Source of the DNA: Stenotrophomonas sp. 610A2
GTDB taxonomy: Bacteria > Pseudomonadota > Gammaproteobacteria > Xanthomonadales > Xanthomonadaceae
DNA: 64,000 nucleotides
Direction: 5' to 3'
Assembly: GCF_030549615.1 (NCBI RefSeq)
Contig: NZ_CP130832.1
Location: 1,798,001 to 1,862,000 of the forward strand
Part shown: in pieces, positions 41,526 through 49,901 of the stretch
How positions within the stretch are numbered: the stretch's first letter is position 1
Layout of the letters: each line of letters begins with the position of its first letter
The notes under the pieces: model-generated
Told to the model about the DNA's origin: nothing
The model's database searches: none
What the model saw: the letters and a program-made list of their open reading frames with translations, nothing else
Translations under genes and position numbers: made by a program

Positions 41526-42005
41526 ATGAAGATCGAAAAAGACCGCGTCGTCCGTTTCCACTACACCGTCTCCGAAGTTGGCCAGGAGCCGATCGAAAGC
41601 TCCAAGGACCGTGATCCGTTGGCCATCCTGATCGGCCACGGCAACATCATCCCGGGTCTGGAAGCGGCGATGATGGACAAGGAAGCTGGCGAAAGCTTCG
41701 GCGTCGACGTGACCTCGGCCGATGCTTACGGCGAGCGCCGCGAGGGCATGACCCAGCGCGTGCCGAAGAAGCATTTCGGCAAGACCCCGCTGATCCCGGG
41801 CACCCAGGTGATCCTGCAGACCAACTTCGGCCCGCGCGCGGTCACCGTCGAGAAGGTCGGCATGACCGTGGTCGACGTCGACCTGAACCACCCGATGGCC
41901 GGCAAGGACCTGCATTTCGACGTTGAAATCATCGAAGTGCGTGAAGCCAGCGAAGAAGAAGTGCAGCACGGCCACGTCCACGGCGACGGCGGTCACCAGC
42001 ACTAA
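41526..42005 (+). CDS. slyD: FKBP-type peptidyl-prolyl isomerase SlyD
   Basis: A 159-residue SlyD: FHYTVSEVGQEPIESSKDRD, IGHGNIIPGLEAAMMDKEAG, VDLNHPMAGKDLHFDVEIIE are the FKBP-plus-IF-domain landmarks. The His-rich tail is short (HGHVHGDGGHQH), less than in E. coli, so nickel capacity is probably smaller. It catalyses proline isomerisation and holds unfolded proteins. The ATG at 41526 matches the family start; an upstream in-frame ATG does not. Confidence 0.95.
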   Translation: MKIEKDRVVRFHYTVSEVGQEPIESSKDRDPLAILIGHGNIIPGLEAAMMDKEAGESFGVDVTSADAYGERREGMTQRVPKKHFGKTPLIPGTQVILQTNFGPRAVTVEKVGMTVVDVDLNHPMAGKDLHFDVEIIEVREASEEEVQHGHVHGDGGHQH

Positions 42006-42033
42006 GCGGTTGCCGACAGGCAATGCAGCACCG

Positions 42034-42059
42034 GAACGGCCCGCCAACGCGGGCCGTTC
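42034..42059 (+). terminator. Rho-independent terminator of slyD
   Basis: 10-bp stem AACGGCCCGC / GCGGGCCGTT, loop CAAC, followed by CTGCG rather than a long T-run, so moderate strength. Confidence 0.7.
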
Positions 42060-42081
42060 TGCGTTGCGGGGCGGGTGGTAT

Positions 42082-42341
42082 GTAGTGCCGAGCCATGCTC
42101 GGCATTACGGTCCTCGCTTTTGCTTAAAGCCCCTCTCCCGCTTGCGAGGGGAGAGAGACCGCCTGCGAACCAGCGGTTCGCGGTTTCTCGAGCGCCCTTG
42201 CGTCAGCGCAAGGGCCGGGGCGCGGAGCGGGGGTTGGGGTGAGGGCAGCTGTTTGGCATTGCCGGTAAAGCTCCTGCCGAGCATGGCTCGGCACTACAGG
42301 TGACTCCGGTAAAGCCCCTGCCGGGCATGGCCCGGCATTAC
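42082..42341. repeat. Three SMAG palindromes and an inserted repeat block
   Basis: GTAG-headed palindromes at 42082-42104 (plus), 42275-42297 (minus) and 42319-42341 (minus; stem GCCGGGC/GCCCGGC). Between them, 42129-42245 holds a block with CCCCTCTCCCGC...GAGGGGAGAGAG and GCCCTTGCGTCAGCGCAAGG hairpins. No gene is seen in 42006-42391. Confidence 0.8.
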
Positions 42342-42391
42342 ATTGATCTGGCGTGCTCTAATCGCGCTCCTGTTGCTGAAGGATCTTGCCG

Positions 42392-43588
42392 TTGTCCTCT
42401 TCTGCTTTTCAGCCCGTGGCGGCCAATGAGCGCATCGCGACTCTGGATGTACTGCGCGGCTTTGCCTTGTTCGGCATCCTGCTGATGAACATGGAGGCCT
42501 TCAGCGGGCCTTTGGATATGTCGTTCACCGGCATCGATCCGCATTGGCAGGGCTGGGACTACTGGGCCGATGCCTTTGTCTACGTCTTCGTGCAAGGCAA
42601 ATTCTTCACGCTGTTCTCGCTGCTGTTTGGTGCCGGCTTCGCGGTGATGGCGCAACGGGCAAGCATCGCCGGACGCGACTTCACCCGCTTCTATCTGCGC
42701 CGCAGCCTGGGCTTGTTGATCATTGGCATGCTACATGCGGTGCTGCTGTGGTCAGGCGACATCATGGTTGCGTACGCGTTGTTGTCGTTCGTATTGCTGG
42801 CCTTCCGTGAGGCCCCGCGCAGCTGGCTGCCGGCGCTTGGGGCGGTGGCCTATCTGGGCGCGGCGGCATTGATGCTGTTGCTGGGCGCACTGATGCAGTT
42901 CGCCCCGGCCGATGCAGCAAGCGCGCAGGCCTCTGCCGCAGCAAGTGCAATCGAAGCGCAGCGGCAGGCATACGGGCACGGAAGTTACCTGCAGGCCCTC
43001 GCGCAGCGTCTGCGTGACGTCGCTGCTTCGCTCGGTGCCTTGCCGGTTGTGGGGCCGCAGGTGCTGGGCATGTTCCTGATCGGCGCCTGGTTCGCACGCA
43101 GCGGTGCCATCGCCGAACCCGCGCACTATCCGCGTCTGTGGGCTGCACTGCGCTGGTTGCTGCTGCCGCTGGGCATCGCGGTGATGCTCTGCAGCGTTTA
43201 TCTGCAGTCTTACACCCCGCCAGGACGCTTCGATATGCGCGGCGCCGCGGCCTACGCGTTGACGGCGGTCGCGGGCCTGCTGATGTGTCTGGGTTATCTG
43301 GCTTGGGGAGTGCGCTGGAGCCGCTACCTGCACTGGCTGGCACCGGCTGGGCGCATGGCCTTGAGCAATTACCTCGGGCAATCGCTGGTCTGCACCCTGG
43401 TGTTCTATGGTTATGGTCTTGGCTGGTTCGAACAGATGGGGCGGGCGTGGCAGCTGGTGTTTGCCAGCGGCCTGTTCGCATTGCAGGTGGTGATCAGCCA
43501 TGCCTGGTTGCGCCGCTTCCAGTTCGGGCCGGTGGAATGGCTGTGGCGTGCGTGCACTTACCTGCAATTGCCGCCTCTGCGACGCTGA
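42392..43588 (+). CDS. DUF418 family (YeiB-like) membrane protein
   Basis: A 398-residue membrane protein with about nine to ten helices. DUF418 hallmarks are the N-terminal ATLDVLRGFALFGILLMNM, the cytoplasmic FLLFGAGF-like segment (FSLLFGAGFAVMAQRA) and the C-terminal GRMALSNYLGQSL followed by GPVEWLWR. The function of this acyltransferase-3-like family is not established. Start: TTG at 42392 is 8 bases after AAGGA; TTG at 42386 is too close. No ATG is available at the family's start. Confidence 0.85.
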   Translation: MSSSAFQPVAANERIATLDVLRGFALFGILLMNMEAFSGPLDMSFTGIDPHWQGWDYWADAFVYVFVQGKFFTLFSLLFGAGFAVMAQRASIAGRDFTRFYLRRSLGLLIIGMLHAVLLWSGDIMVAYALLSFVLLAFREAPRSWLPALGAVAYLGAAALMLLLGALMQFAPADAASAQASAAASAIEAQRQAYGHGSYLQALAQRLRDVAASLGALPVVGPQVLGMFLIGAWFARSGAIAEPAHYPRLWAALRWLLLPLGIAVMLCSVYLQSYTPPGRFDMRGAAAYALTAVAGLLMCLGYLAWGVRWSRYLHWLAPAGRMALSNYLGQSLVCTLVFYGYGLGWFEQMGRAWQLVFASGLFALQVVISHAWLRRFQFGPVEWLWRACTYLQLPPLRR

Positions 43589-43788
43589 TCAGGCTACGCC
43601 AGCGGGCTGATTGATCGATATGCCCGGTGGTCAGGGGCGAGGTGGCGCCATGCTCACAGATGGCTAGCGGCCGGTCATGGCATGCTCGGCATAAGCATGA
43701 GCAGTGGGAGCTGGCAATTTATGACTGATTTGATCACAGGGCAGGCGCTTGCCATCGCCTCTGCGTCCTTTCGCGCGGAGTGCTTTCA

Positions 43789-45141
43789 ATGAGTGCACGC
43801 AACTATGACGTGGTGGTGCTGGGCGGTGGCTCGGGTGGCTTGGCCGCTGCGTTCCGCGCCGCATCGTATGGCGCCAAGGTGGCGATGCTGGAACCCGCGC
43901 CGCTCGGTGGCACCTGCGTCAACGTAGGCTGCGTGCCGAAGAAGGCGATGTGGTTGGCGGCGGACCTGGCCGAGCGCATTGGTCTGGCGCGGCGGATGGG
44001 TTTCGACGTGCCGGCGGAGCCGGCGCTGGCCTGGCCAACGTTGCTGGAGCGGCGCAAGCTCTACATCTCGAATATCCACGCCAGCTACCAGAAGCGGCTG
44101 GACGAGACCGGTGTTGTGCGCATCAGCAGCCGTGGCCACCTGATTGATGTGCACACGGTGCAGTGCGAGGACGGGACGCAATTCCGCGCCGAGCACATCG
44201 TCATCGCGACTGGTGCGCATCCGCTCAAGCCAGAACTGCCGGGCGCGGAGCTGGGCGGCGTCTCGGATGACTTCTTTGCATTGCAGGCGCGGCCCGACCG
44301 GGTAGCGCTGATTGGTGGTGGCTACATCGCGGTGGAACTTGCCGGTGTACTGCGTGCCTTGGGCAGCGAGGTTGCCTTGCTGGTGCGCGGCCAGCGCCTG
44401 CTGGACAGATTCGATGCGGAAGTCTCGGACCAGCTGGCGGAGAACCTGCGCCTGCAGGGCGTCGAGCTGCACTTCGGTTGCAAGGTGGAAGCGCTGCAGC
44501 GGCAGCAGAAGCAGATCCGCGCGCAGCTCGATAATGGGCCCGAACAGGCGTTGTTCGACACCGTGCTGTTCGCCACCGGACGCGGCCCGAATACACGCGG
44601 ACTGGGTTTGGAGCAGGCCGGCGTGAAGCTGGGCGAGAAAGGGCAGGTCGAGGTGGACGATCACCAGAACACCTCGGTTCCGGGCATTTACGCGGTCGGC
44701 GACGTGACTGGCCGGGTGACCTTGACGCCGGTCGCGATTGCGGCGGCACGCAGGCTGATGGACCGCGTGTTGGGCGGGCAACCGGAGGCCAGGCTCGATT
44801 ACGAAAATGTTCCCAGCGTGGTGTTCGCGCATCCGCCGCTGGGTAGCGTTGGCTTGAGCGAAGAAGAAGCGAGCAAGCGTTTCAGCAAGGTGAGCACGTT
44901 TTACAGCCGGTTCCGGCCGATGCTGCAGGCACTGGGACAGGGCGAAGTGCGCAGCCTGTTCAAGATGGTCTGCGCTGGCGAGGACGAGAAGGTGGTTGGT
45001 ATCCATCTGCTGGGTGAAGGCGCGGATGAGATCCTGCAGGGCTTTGCGGTGGCGCTGAAGGCCGGGGTGACGCGCAGGCAGATGGAGGAGACAGTGGCGA
45101 TCCATCCGACCTCGGCTGAGGAAGTTGTTTTGATGCGTTGA
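43789..45141 (+). CDS. gor: Glutathione-disulfide reductase
   Basis: A 450-residue FAD/NAD(P) disulfide oxidoreductase. FAD motif GGGSGG (11-16), redox pair Cys43/Cys48 in GGTCVNVGCVPKK, NADP region ALIGGGYIAVELAGVL, FAD motif IYAVGDVTG and the catalytic His in AIHPTSAEE near the C-terminus. It reduces oxidised glutathione with NADPH. GGAG lies 9 bases before the ATG. The 43589-43788 gap holds no recognised feature. Trypanothione- or soluble-transhydrogenase-type homologues are less likely given the motif set. Confidence 0.92.
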   Translation: MSARNYDVVVLGGGSGGLAAAFRAASYGAKVAMLEPAPLGGTCVNVGCVPKKAMWLAADLAERIGLARRMGFDVPAEPALAWPTLLERRKLYISNIHASYQKRLDETGVVRISSRGHLIDVHTVQCEDGTQFRAEHIVIATGAHPLKPELPGAELGGVSDDFFALQARPDRVALIGGGYIAVELAGVLRALGSEVALLVRGQRLLDRFDAEVSDQLAENLRLQGVELHFGCKVEALQRQQKQIRAQLDNGPEQALFDTVLFATGRGPNTRGLGLEQAGVKLGEKGQVEVDDHQNTSVPGIYAVGDVTGRVTLTPVAIAAARRLMDRVLGGQPEARLDYENVPSVVFAHPPLGSVGLSEEEASKRFSKVSTFYSRFRPMLQALGQGEVRSLFKMVCAGEDEKVVGIHLLGEGADEILQGFAVALKAGVTRRQMEETVAIHPTSAEEVVLMR

Positions 45142-45178
45142 GGTTTTTGGCTTGGTAGCAGGGATAGCGCCAAGAGCA

Positions 45179-45292
45179 CCCCTCCTCAATCCTCCCCTGC
45201 GCTGCGCGCAAGGGAGGAGGCTGGTCCTGCATCTGCTCCCTCCCGTTGCCGAAGGCTATGCCTTCGGGCCGGGCGGGTTGGGGAGGGGTGCT
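45179..45292. repeat. Inverted intergenic repeat block
   Basis: Mirrored arms CCCCTCCTCAATCCTCCCCT and GGTTGGGGAGGGGTG enclosing two hairpins (GCGCTGCGCGC and CCGAAGGCTATGCCTTCGG). Related to the copies at 25818 and 42129. The rest of 45142-45399 holds nothing else. Confidence 0.7.
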
Positions 45293-45399
45293 GTTGATCT
45301 TGCTTCTTCTCCGGTAAACGCCTTGGTCTTACCCGTCAGCCCGTAGAAATCCCGCAGCGCCCATAATAGAAAGCCATCTCCCCCGGATGCTGTAACACC

Positions 45400-46353
45400 G
45401 TGACTGCTCCAACCGCGCGCGAAGCCACCGTGGCCGCGCCACCATTACCAACCAGCTCGCGCCGCTTGTTGATCAGCGGTCTGCTGCTGGCTGCCACCGG
45501 CGCGATCGCCGCATCCGGCAAGGCGGTGATCGTCAAACTCGCCTACCGGCATGGTGCCGACGCCACTGCCTTGCTGGCGCTGCGGATGATGATCGCGTTT
45601 CCGTTCTTCATCGCCATGGGCATGTGGGCGGCACGACGCGCGCAGCCGTTGTCTGTCGGCGACCGTTGGCGGGTACTGCTGCTTGGCTTCAGTGGCTATT
45701 ACCTGTCCAGCTACCTGGATTTCCTCGGCCTGCAATACATCAGCGCCACGCTGGAGCGCTTGATTCTGTATCTCAGCCCCACGCTGGTGGTGCTGATTGC
45801 GCTGGTGGTGCTCAAGCAACGGCCCACGCGCATCCAGGTGGCGGCCTTGCTGGTCAGTTACCTCGGCGTGTTGTTGGCCTTCGGTCATGACATCCAGCTC
45901 GAAGGACGGCGTACCCTGATCGGCTCGGCCTTGGTGTTCGCCAGTGCGCTGAGCTATGCGGTATACCTGTTCGGCAGTGGCCAGGCGGTGGTGCGGATTG
46001 GTGCGGTGCGCCTGACTGCCTACGCGAGCATGGTGGCCTGCGTGTTGTGCATCGGTCAGTACCTGCTGTTCCAGCCTTGGGATGCGTTGTGGGAGTACGC
46101 ACCGCCGGTGTACTGGCTGTCACTGCTCAACGGCACGGTGTGTACCGTCCTGCCGGTGTTGGCGATCATGATCGGGGTCAAGCGGATTGGTTCCTCGCTG
46201 GCCGCGCAGGTGAGTATGCTGGGGCCGGTTTCCACAATTGTGCTCAGCGTATGGCTGCTCGACGAACCGATGGGCATTTGGCAAAGCGCCGGGACGGTGC
46301 TGGTGCTGTTCGGCGTGCTGCTGGTGGGCAGCGGCGTGGCGAAGAAGCGGTGA
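45400..46353 (+). CDS. EamA/DMT family transporter
   Basis: A 317-residue membrane protein with ten predicted helices in two EamA halves. Landmarks: AASGKAVIVKLAYRHGADAT, RMMIAFPFF, YISATLERLILYLSPTLVVL, and in the second half SSLAAQVSMLGPVSTIVLSV. Drug/metabolite exporters of this type move amino acids, nucleosides or small toxins; substrate unknown. Start is GTG at 45400. Its stop overlaps the GTG of the alkyltransferase-like gene, so the two are coupled. Confidence 0.85.
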   Translation: MTAPTAREATVAAPPLPTSSRRLLISGLLLAATGAIAASGKAVIVKLAYRHGADATALLALRMMIAFPFFIAMGMWAARRAQPLSVGDRWRVLLLGFSGYYLSSYLDFLGLQYISATLERLILYLSPTLVVLIALVVLKQRPTRIQVAALLVSYLGVLLAFGHDIQLEGRRTLIGSALVFASALSYAVYLFGSGQAVVRIGAVRLTAYASMVACVLCIGQYLLFQPWDALWEYAPPVYWLSLLNGTVCTVLPVLAIMIGVKRIGSSLAAQVSMLGPVSTIVLSVWLLDEPMGIWQSAGTVLVLFGVLLVGSGVAKKR

Positions 46354-46694
46354 GCACCGAGGCCGCTGCCGCCGCCGGCCATGCGCGCATCCTTGAGGCG
46401 ATTCGCACCATCCCGCGCGGACAGGTGATGGGCTATGGCGAAGTGGCGGCCAAGGCCGGATTGCCCGGTCGTGCACGACTGGTCGCACGTCTGCTGGGCA
46501 GCAATGAGGACCCGGAGCTGCCTTGGCACCGGGTGCTGCGCTCTGACGGACGCATCGCCATGCCCGAGGGCTCGCGCGGTTGGCGCGAGCAGAGCCAGCG
46601 GCTGCGGGCCGAGGGTGTGGTGGTGGAGAACGGCAGGGTGAAGCGCCCCAAACCGCCGCGCAGCCTGGACGAGGCGATCTGGGGCCCGGGCTAG
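46350..46694 (+). CDS. atl: Alkyltransferase-like protein (ATL, MGMT family)
   Basis: A 114-residue protein homologous to the DNA-binding domain of O6-alkylguanine-DNA alkyltransferase: IPRGQVMGYGEVAAKAGLPG (helix-turn-helix and Arg finger region) and PWHRVLRSDGRI. The alkyl-acceptor Cys of PCHRV is Trp59 (PWHRV), the defining change of ATL proteins, which bind O6-alkylguanine lesions and pass them to nucleotide excision repair. GTG start overlapping the upstream TGA. Confidence 0.9.
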   Translation: MSTEAAAAAGHARILEAIRTIPRGQVMGYGEVAAKAGLPGRARLVARLLGSNEDPELPWHRVLRSDGRIAMPEGSRGWREQSQRLRAEGVVVENGRVKRPKPPRSLDEAIWGPG

Positions 46695-46735
46695 CCGCTG
46701 CGGCTATCATGGGGCCAGTTCCCCCGGATGCCACC

Positions 46736-47380
46736 ATGTTCCCGCGCCTTCCAAAAATCACCCAGACGCTGCTGATCGCCAACGTCGTGCTGTTCCTGTT
46801 GCAGCAGCTGCCGCAGACGGCGGGCATCTTTACCCAGTTGATGTTGTGGCCGCTGGGTTCGCAGCAGGTCTTCAGCGACTCACCGGGATTTGAGCCGTGG
46901 CAGCTGCTGAGCTACGGCTTCCTGCATGGCAGCTTCGGTCATCTGTTCTTCAACATGCTTGCGCTCTTCATGTTCGGTGCGCCGCTGGAGATGACCTGGG
47001 GCGAGAAGCGCTTCCTGACCTATTACATGGTGTGTGTGGTCGGCGCTGGCCTCTGCCAGTTGCTGGTGGCTGCGTTTGCTGGTGAATACAACCCGGTGCT
47101 GGGAGCCTCGGGCGGCGTGTTCGGCCTGCTGTTGGCCTACGGCATGTTGTTCCCGAACCAGCGGGTGGTGCTGTTGTTCCCGCCTATCCCGATGAAGGCA
47201 CGTACTTTCGTGATCGTGTTTGGTGCGATTGAGCTGCTGTTGGGCTTCACCGGCTGGCAGCCTGGCGTAGCCCACTTCGCTCACTTGGGCGGCATGTTGT
47301 TTGGCTGGTTGCTGATCCGCTACTGGCGCGGGCAGCCGCCGTTCAACAAGCGTGGCCCGCATCTGCGCCGTGTCAAATAG
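46736..47380 (+). CDS. Rhomboid family intramembrane serine protease
   Basis: A 214-residue membrane protein with six helices. The catalytic dyad is visible: Ser125 in GASGGVFG and His183 in HFAHLGGMLFG. The second-helix HGSFGHLFFNMLAL motif is also typical. Rhomboids cut transmembrane segments of client proteins within the membrane. An in-frame ATG at 46709 is an alternative start. Gap to the previous gene is 41 bases, so it may belong to the same transcript. Confidence 0.92.
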   Translation: MFPRLPKITQTLLIANVVLFLLQQLPQTAGIFTQLMLWPLGSQQVFSDSPGFEPWQLLSYGFLHGSFGHLFFNMLALFMFGAPLEMTWGEKRFLTYYMVCVVGAGLCQLLVAAFAGEYNPVLGASGGVFGLLLAYGMLFPNQRVVLLFPPIPMKARTFVIVFGAIELLLGFTGWQPGVAHFAHLGGMLFGWLLIRYWRGQPPFNKRGPHLRRVK

Positions 47381-47389
47381 CAAGCAACT

Positions 47390-47558
47390 GTAGTGCCGAG
47401 CCATGCTCGGCAGGGCTCTACCGATAAAGCCCAAAGATGTGGTGCCGAGCCATGCTCGGCAGGGGCTCTACCGATAAAGCCCAAAGATGTAGCGCCGAGC
47501 CATGCTCGGCAAAGGGGCATCACCGGTAAAGCCTCAGCCGAGCATGGCTCGGCTCTAC
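47390..47558. repeat. Tandem SMAG array (three direct units plus one inverted)
   Basis: GTAG-type palindromes at 47390-47412, 47439-47461 and 47489-47511 in the same orientation with a 49-50-base period; the segments between are nearly identical (GGGCTCTACCGATAAAGCCC and AAAGATGT). A fourth, inverted unit is at 47536-47558. The array follows the rhomboid gene directly. It is a local amplification of the repeat together with its flank. Confidence 0.85.
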
Positions 47559-47570
47559 AAAAACAAAAGA

Positions 47571-47597
47571 AAGCCGCGGAATCCGCGGCTTTTTTCT
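47571..47597. terminator. Rho-independent terminator between convergent genes
   Basis: AAGCCGCGG - AAT - CCGCGGCTT followed by TTTT; usable from both sides (rhomboid on plus, M13 on minus). Confidence 0.9.
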
Positions 47598-47608
47598 TCA
47601 GCGAGGCA

Positions 47609-49618
47609 TCAGCGCCAGATCCTGATCTGCTCGGCGTCGGTGCGCTGCATCGGCTGGCCCAGCTTGCAGCTGAAGCTGGCACCAAATGCCGGCAGGTTGG
47701 AGAGAGGTGCGTTGCTGCGCCAGCGGCCCGGGGCGCGCACGTCGGTACGCAGGCGCTGCAGTGCTTCGTTCGGCGACAGCTGCTGTGCCCACAGGCTGGT
47801 CCAGCCCTTGAAGAAATCCTGCTTGTCGGCCGGTTTGGCATCGGCCTGGGCGGCGCTGAAAGCTTCCCATGCGATCTCCATGCCCGACAGGTCGGCCATG
47901 TTCTCGTCACGTGTCAGTTCGCCGTTGACCTTTGCGTCCTTGACGCCCGGGAAGGCATAAGCGCTGTACTGGGCGGCGACGCGGTTGCCAAGCAGGGTCC
48001 AGGCGCTCTTGTCGGCCGGCGTCCACCAGCTGCGCAGTTCGCCCTTGGCGTCGATCATCGCGCCCTTGACGTCGATGGCGCGGCTGACTTCGTGTGCGAC
48101 CAGGCCACCGAAGGCACCGAACTTCTCGGCGCTGCTGGCGTTGCCTGCAAAGATCGGGCCCTGCAGTGCTGCAGCAGTGACGATCAGGCGGTTCTGGGCG
48201 ATGTCATAGGCGATCGACGGCTGCTGCGGCAGCACGTCCCAACGACGGTCGGCGTTGCCCTTGCCGATGCGCTTCATTTCCTGGGCGTGGCGCCAGGTGG
48301 AAGCGATCAGGATGTTGCCGCCGAAGCTGCCACGGCCCATCGGCTGCACGGTGTAGTCGAGGTCGCGCAGCGGGGTGCCGATCTCGATCTTCATCGCCGC
48401 CAGTTTGGCTTCGGCTTCGGTCTTGGCCTCGGCGCTGAGCCAGGTGCTGCGCTTGACTGCAGCGATCTGTGCTTCGCGGATCTGGTCGACCATTACGCCG
48501 GCCTGGCGGCGGGTATCACGGTTGAGATAGGTGTTGGCGTATTCGTGGCCCAGCATCGGGCCGGCGGCCACGTTGATGGCGTCGAGCACGGCGTCCTGAC
48601 GCGACGGTGCAATGGTCTGGCCACGCAGCACGCGGCCACGGAATTCAAACTCGGCGTCGCGGTAGGCCTTGGACAGGTACGGCGCCATCGAGTCACCCAC
48701 GCGCCAGCGCAGGTAAGCCTTCCACTGGTTGGCCGGCAGGCGGCTGACCATGCCATTGAGCTGCTGGAACAGGGTCGGGTCGGCCAACGACACCAGGTCG
48801 TCGTTGACGCCCTGCGCCTTCAGGAAGGCATCCAGCTGCAGGTTGCGGTAACGGCTGTTCAGGTCCTTGGTGGCGACAGGCGCGTAGTTGTTGAACGGGT
48901 TGTTGATGTCGGCCACCGAGTGCGCGCTGCGCGCCAGTTCGGTCTCCAGCTGGATGACCAGTGCCGATTCGGCATCAAGCTGCGCGGCCGGGGTGCCGGT
49001 CAGCGCCAGGATCTGCTTCACGTAGCCGCGGTAGCGGCCCATCAATGCGACGGTTTCGGCATCGGTGCGGGTGTAGAACGCCGGGTCCGGCAGGCCGGTA
49101 CCACCCTGCATGAAGTAGCCGATGTGGCGGTCCAGCGCCTTCAGGTCGACGTCCGGGGCGAAGTTGAATGCCACCGGGATGCCAACCTGGTGCAGCGCGG
49201 CGATCGAGGCCGGGATGTCCTTGGCCTTCTTGATGGCGTTGATGCGGGTCAGCAGCGGCGCGATCGGCTTGGAGCCATCGGCTTCGACTGCGGCTTCATC
49301 CAGGCCGCTGGCCCAGAAATCACCCAGCAGCTTCTGCACATTGCCCTGCGGTGCGGTCATCGCGCCATCCAGCAGCTGGCGCTGCTGGGTGCGGGTGTTG
49401 TCTGCCAGGGTGCCGAGGGCGCTGACCGCGCCGGTCTGCGGCACCGGGTTGGCCTTGAGCCAGTTGCCGTTGGTGGTTTCGTAGAAGTCCGTACAGGCCG
49501 CGCTCACTGCCGGTGCCCGAGCCGCAGGTTTTTTGCGGGCGGCCTGCGCATCGTTGGTGGACAGCACGGTCACCAGGGAGAAGGCCAGGGCCAGTGTAAG
49601 TGGGCGAACGTTAGGCAT
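47609..49618 (-). CDS. M13 peptidase paralogue with degenerate zinc site
   Basis: A 669-residue exported M13 (neprilysin/PepO) family protein with a signal peptide (LTLALAFSLVTVLSTNDAQA). The fold is clear: CTDFYETTNGNWLKANPVP, LRWRVGDSMAPYLS, SWWTPADKSAW, ENMADLSGMEIAWEAF and the C-terminal FGASFSCKLGQPM. However, the catalytic HExxH reads HEVSR (His509-Arg513), so a zinc-binding His is Arg, and the substrate motif NAYYNP of the active paralogue next door reads SIAYDIAQ. It is therefore probably not an active peptidase, though the frame is intact and full length. ATG three codons upstream is an alternative start. Confidence 0.85.
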   Translation of the reverse strand: MPNVRPLTLALAFSLVTVLSTNDAQAARKKPAARAPAVSAACTDFYETTNGNWLKANPVPQTGAVSALGTLADNTRTQQRQLLDGAMTAPQGNVQKLLGDFWASGLDEAAVEADGSKPIAPLLTRINAIKKAKDIPASIAALHQVGIPVAFNFAPDVDLKALDRHIGYFMQGGTGLPDPAFYTRTDAETVALMGRYRGYVKQILALTGTPAAQLDAESALVIQLETELARSAHSVADINNPFNNYAPVATKDLNSRYRNLQLDAFLKAQGVNDDLVSLADPTLFQQLNGMVSRLPANQWKAYLRWRVGDSMAPYLSKAYRDAEFEFRGRVLRGQTIAPSRQDAVLDAINVAAGPMLGHEYANTYLNRDTRRQAGVMVDQIREAQIAAVKRSTWLSAEAKTEAEAKLAAMKIEIGTPLRDLDYTVQPMGRGSFGGNILIASTWRHAQEMKRIGKGNADRRWDVLPQQPSIAYDIAQNRLIVTAAALQGPIFAGNASSAEKFGAFGGLVAHEVSRAIDVKGAMIDAKGELRSWWTPADKSAWTLLGNRVAAQYSAYAFPGVKDAKVNGELTRDENMADLSGMEIAWEAFSAAQADAKPADKQDFFKGWTSLWAQQLSPNEALQRLRTDVRAPGRWRSNAPLSNLPAFGASFSCKLGQPMQRTDAEQIRIWR

Positions 49619-49724
49619 GTGGTGCATATCCGCAGAAGGACAAAGTGGGCGGAGTTTAACAAGCTGGCGGCGGATTGGTGCCGGGGCAGGGCACGGATTT
49701 GGGTACTGCATCAAAACCAGTGGT

Positions 49725-49841
49725 TGTGGGAGCGGCGTCAGCTGCGAAGTCACTGCAGTTGATGCGGCTGGCATTGACTGGATTGCGTTGACTCGTGGTG
49801 CTTTGGATTTGGTCGGCTTCGCGGCTTACGCCGCTCCTACA
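49725..49841. repeat. REP-type inverted pair (GGAGCGGC family)
   Basis: Arms 49725-49750 (with CAGCTGC in place of AAGCCGC) and 49816-49841. They lie between the two M13 genes. The outer arm ends in the T-rich side of the next terminator. Confidence 0.8.
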
Positions 49842-49879
49842 AAAAAAAGAAGAAGGCCCGGCAATGCCGGGCCTTCTTC
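49841..49879 (-). terminator. Rho-independent terminator of the active M13 gene
   Basis: On the minus strand: GAAGAAGGCCCGGC, loop ATT, GCCGGGCCTTCTTC, then eight T's. Confidence 0.95.
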
Positions 49880-49901
49880 GGGTCTCACTGCAGGGCAGCG
49901 A

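Noticed and set aside
47390..47558. Regular 49-50-base periodicity suggesting a CRISPR array
   Set aside because: Only three direct units, the segments between the palindromes are also nearly identical, a fourth unit is inverted, and no cas gene is near. It is a SMAG tandem.
47393..49762. A 789-codon open frame on the plus strand opposite the degenerate M13 gene
   Set aside because: Antisense shadow: the minus strand gives a clean M13 fold with signal peptide and terminator; the plus reading has no recognisable segment.
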